From the NCBI GenBank assembly GCA_037074705.1, contig CM073592.1, positions 53,242,129 to 53,306,128 of the forward strand: a DNA stretch of 64,000 bases. The letters run 5' to 3'. The notes below the pieces were generated by a model that saw only the letters and a program-made list of their open reading frames with translations, did not search any database and was not told the origin of the DNA. Source of the stretch: Zhengitettix transpicula (Eukaryota > Arthropoda > Insecta > Orthoptera > Tetrigidae). Below, piece by piece: positions 61,130 to 64,000 of the stretch. The stretch's first letter is position 1, and the number at the start of each line of letters is the position of its first letter. A program made the position numbers and the translations under genes.

Positions 61130-62884
61130 TTATGCATTGTTTTTATAACGTGTTTTATTCATTGATTCGACTGTATTAACAGAGATATTTAGAGAAATGA
61201 CAACTTTAGCAACAACATGAGAAATAAATTTTGGTTTCATCCTATTTTTGCAAAAGGTTAGAGACAAATGAGATGTTTTTTCTGGTAATTTCAAAAATAA
61301 GCCTACATTTTCTGTATCGTAATTTATATAAAATGACACTTCATGTTGCCGAAGGCGTTTCGCTTTTCACAGGTCACATCTCGAAGTTGGAAACTTCTCG
61401 TATAACATGCACATTTGCTCGCGGCTGGACAATCTCTGATCAGGTAATAGCTTTGAAAAAGTTTATTTTCAGCTTTCTAAAAACATGAATATAATATAAT
61501 GGTCTATAATTAAATACGGGAACTTAACTAGGTGAGTGTGAATAAATCTAGTCGACATCCCTTTCTAGATAGATAGGAGTTCATTTATCTGTAAATAAAT
61601 CCTGAATAATTCACAATTTGATATATGTGCACTTAGATCATTAAATTCTTTAGTCTTTAATTGAATTAAATGAATTATTATTCATATTTTGACAAATTAT
61701 AAGGATATTTTTAGAATTTACACTCGAGTATTTCCATCTAAAAAACTATTATTCGTGAAGGAAACAATTATATGACATTGTTTTATAATATCTATGTATG
61801 TAAAATTATATAATTATGTTCTTCTAAATGTAATTGTTACAAATTCCGACTATTTCTCAGAGTAATAATAACATGTTTAGGAATAAATAAACGTAAAGAT
61901 AATGAACAAAGCGATTGAAGGTGTAAAGAACTTAAAAGGTATATAAATTGTAAATATGGATTATAGTTTTACGGGCAGAAGAATTTATGAATGACATTTG
62001 AAAAAGGTAGTAATAAAACAGTGCGAAATGGCTGAAATAATAAATAACCAACAGTAATTGCCACATTCATGCATCAAAAATCCCGAGAAAAAGTAAAATA
62101 ATTAAATTTTTGGGTTGTTTAAATTAAATATTTATTGTATAACAGGATTTATTATTTAATCTAATTTCAATACTCTTTATTTATGTTATTTGTGCATTGT
62201 AATTTATTTTTTATATTATTTTGATAGATTAAATCTTAAAATAGTTTTCATTAATTTTTATTACGTTTATTTGTTTAAATGGTCAACCATCAAATACAGT
62301 ATATTGCGGGGAACTGAGTTGTGGCACCATTAAGACCGACAGGGACCATTAAGAAATAAAAGGACCAATTTTATCTTCGACTTATCGTAATACATGGAGC
62401 TTACTGCCGAAATATTTGTCGTAAGCATTATTTTGTTTTACCTGTGTACGTGTAGTTACAATCAGTTCTGTGACATTATATAACTGGTACTGGTGTCAAA
62501 AATATTCAAAATAAAGTCCATCGTGCCATTAAATCATTAAATGGGAGTGTTTCCGTGAAATCAAATTGGCTCTAAAATTTCAGATACCTAAAATTGGCTG
62601 TTAATTTTTCTTCTGGTAACAGAAATTCTGAATTCGCTAATTAAAGAACCAATTGTGCATCATTTCTCGGTGTTACGATGAAATGAAAATATAAGTAACT
62701 ACAAACTGTTTGCGAATAAATGTAAAACTCTGCTCATGAATGGCCTGGTTAATATGTACAAATTTTTCTTAAATATTTTTGTATGCACAATAGTTCTCAA
62801 TTTAATTCTGACTCTGTTATTCCGACAAAACTTCCAGTCACCCATTTCCACAAAATTTCAATAATTATTCTATAGACGACAAAG
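61130..62884. other. AT-rich non-coding stretch
   Basis: An 85-codon plus frame (61231-61488) overlaps a minus frame and is unrecognised. Nothing else is seen. Confidence 0.45.
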
Positions 62885-62896
62885 TTTTGCTAAAAT

Positions 62897-63404
62897 CTTT
62901 TTTTTAGGGCAGCAGGCTACATGAGGGTAATCCACGTTGGGCAACTCCCCTTTAATAGTATAGGAAGGGATTTGAAAGGGGGGATGCGGAAGGGTAGAGG
63001 AAGGTAGCCAAGGGTTACTAGGGCGCCTGGGCTATATTTTAAGGATCCTACCCGGCATTCGCCTAAAGAAACGCAGGGAAAACCCTAGAAAAACCTGCAT
63101 CAGGTAGGTCGGGCATTGGGTACTTGTCCCATGCCCTTCCGGTAGCGGGAGAGGAGTTTGCTGTGGGGACGCAGCATTCCCTTCTCCGTGCATCGACCAG
63201 TTTAGGAGGCAGCTGGCCGACTATTCCAATGGGAATAGCGGACAACTCTTACTGTATGCCCAAGGTCTGAGACCCCGGAACATACACTTCTCAAAACAGG
63301 CCGAGGTGCCTCGGCTTGTGGGAACCTTAGTTCAAAAGGTAGCCCCTTCGTATCTCTCCTACAAGGTTCTACTTGAGAGAGAATATCCCTCGCAGGCTGT
63401 GTAT
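62897..63404 (-). mobile_element. Family R element, copy R3
   Basis: About 508 bp, starting with a T-run and agggcagcaggctacatgag. Near-identical flanking words ttttgctaaaat (62885-62896) and ttttactaaaat (63405-63416), 11 of 12 matching, look like a TSD. In minus reading this copy extends about 40 bp further 5' than R2, reaching tacacagcctgcgagggat. Different 5' ends support truncation during reverse transcription. Confidence 0.82.
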
Positions 63405-63416
63405 TTTTACTAAAAT

Positions 63417-64000
63417 ATTAAATGTTCATTTATTTATATATTGTCCTATTATATTTTCCAACCGTAGGCGTATAGTTTAAATAGTGAAGTTTACATACAT
63501 AATAATAAGAGTTTAACTTAACTGTTCCAGAATTTTTCTTTAGTATAAGCTCTTATTAACGTATAAAGTAATATTTATCTGAGTATAAATATTCACTCGC
63601 TTATAAATGTTATGCATTTTCATAATATGTTTGTTCTTCGCATTACATATTGTAATATTTTTATACATTCATGAATACATTCCCTTATTTAAGCATTTTC
63701 TTATTTATATATTTACGTTTTACAAGCCTATTATACTTCCTCAGCAGAGAAACAAATAAATCTAAAACTATGAATATTTTTTCATTAGCGCAATTATAAA
63801 AATAATGTCATTCTGATGAAAGATGTCGTTAAAACCCGTATTTTTCTAACAAAGAATCATAGAGTAATAAATAACGTCGATTCATGCTTACATAAAAATA
63901 AAAATCCTTTATTTTCATTCCCAAGATTTTTTTTCGGATCTCAAGACCTTTCGACATTCTTGTGACATTGATTTGAAAGTACAAAGATGATGCATAATTA
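63417..64000. other. AT-rich non-coding stretch to window end
   Basis: Nothing recognisable is seen. Confidence 0.5.

Noticed and set aside
1..64000. tRNA genes, rRNA, CRISPR arrays, bacterial operons or riboswitches
   Set aside because: No tRNA B-box with matching cloverleaf, no spaced identical repeats and no bacterial gene structure were seen; composition and elements point to an animal nuclear genome.

Overview
This window looks like nuclear DNA from a large, AT-rich insect genome. It carries no intact protein-coding gene that I can recognise, and no tRNA, rRNA or CRISPR feature. Evidence for an animal (arthropod) genome: long AT-rich non-coding stretches, TA/CA/CT microsatellites, a decayed Ty3/gypsy polymerase, a decayed Jockey-like LINE reverse transcriptase, solo LTRs with a tRNA-Lys-type primer-binding motif, foldback (MITE-like) elements, and a LINE/SINE-type family with target-site duplications. 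A hemimetabolous insect is my guess, because the central part of the roughly 500 bp family reminds me of LINE tails common in such genomes. That guess rests on memory, not on a search.

Layout. 1-5 kb: AT-rich DNA with GC-enriched islands near 1.8-2.2 and 4.25-4.7 kb; the second holds a possible minus-strand first exon. 5.0-6.1 kb: a degenerate repeat family, called the GAGATTGG family here. 6.36-7.40 kb: solo LTR A with three tandem PBS-bearing units at its end. 10.49-10.81 kb: a foldback element. 19.78-20.78 kb: solo LTR B in the opposite orientation. 22.8-23.8 kb: LINE reverse transcriptase relic. 24.49-24.94 and 27.13-27.69 kb: two GAGATTGG-family copies head to head, with a microsatellite and a perfect 56 bp palindrome between them. 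28-44 kb: mostly anonymous AT-rich DNA with scattered GC-richer islands and one long inverted repeat pair. 44.9-46.6 kb: gypsy pol relic with a family-R element nested in it. 48.26-49.18 kb: solo LTR C inside a TA microsatellite. 49.77 kb: a 5'-truncated R copy. 55.6-57.6 kb: foldback elements. 58.5-59.1 kb: an unrecognised, frame-shifted coding-like block. 59.1-60.6 kb: a GAGATTGG-family array cut by a full R copy with a 12 bp TSD. 62.9-63.4 kb: another R copy.

There is no operon-like gene cooperation to describe. The history is one of repeated transposon insertion and decay in intergenic or intronic DNA. The most interesting signals are the iterated PBS-like boxes inside LTR ends (3, 1 and 0 copies in the three LTRs, with the apparent TSDs outside them), a covarying RNA hairpin in family R, the head-to-head inverted duplication, and hammerhead-core-like motifs in the foldback elements. 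GC-enriched islands are described from base composition by eye only; their function is unknown.
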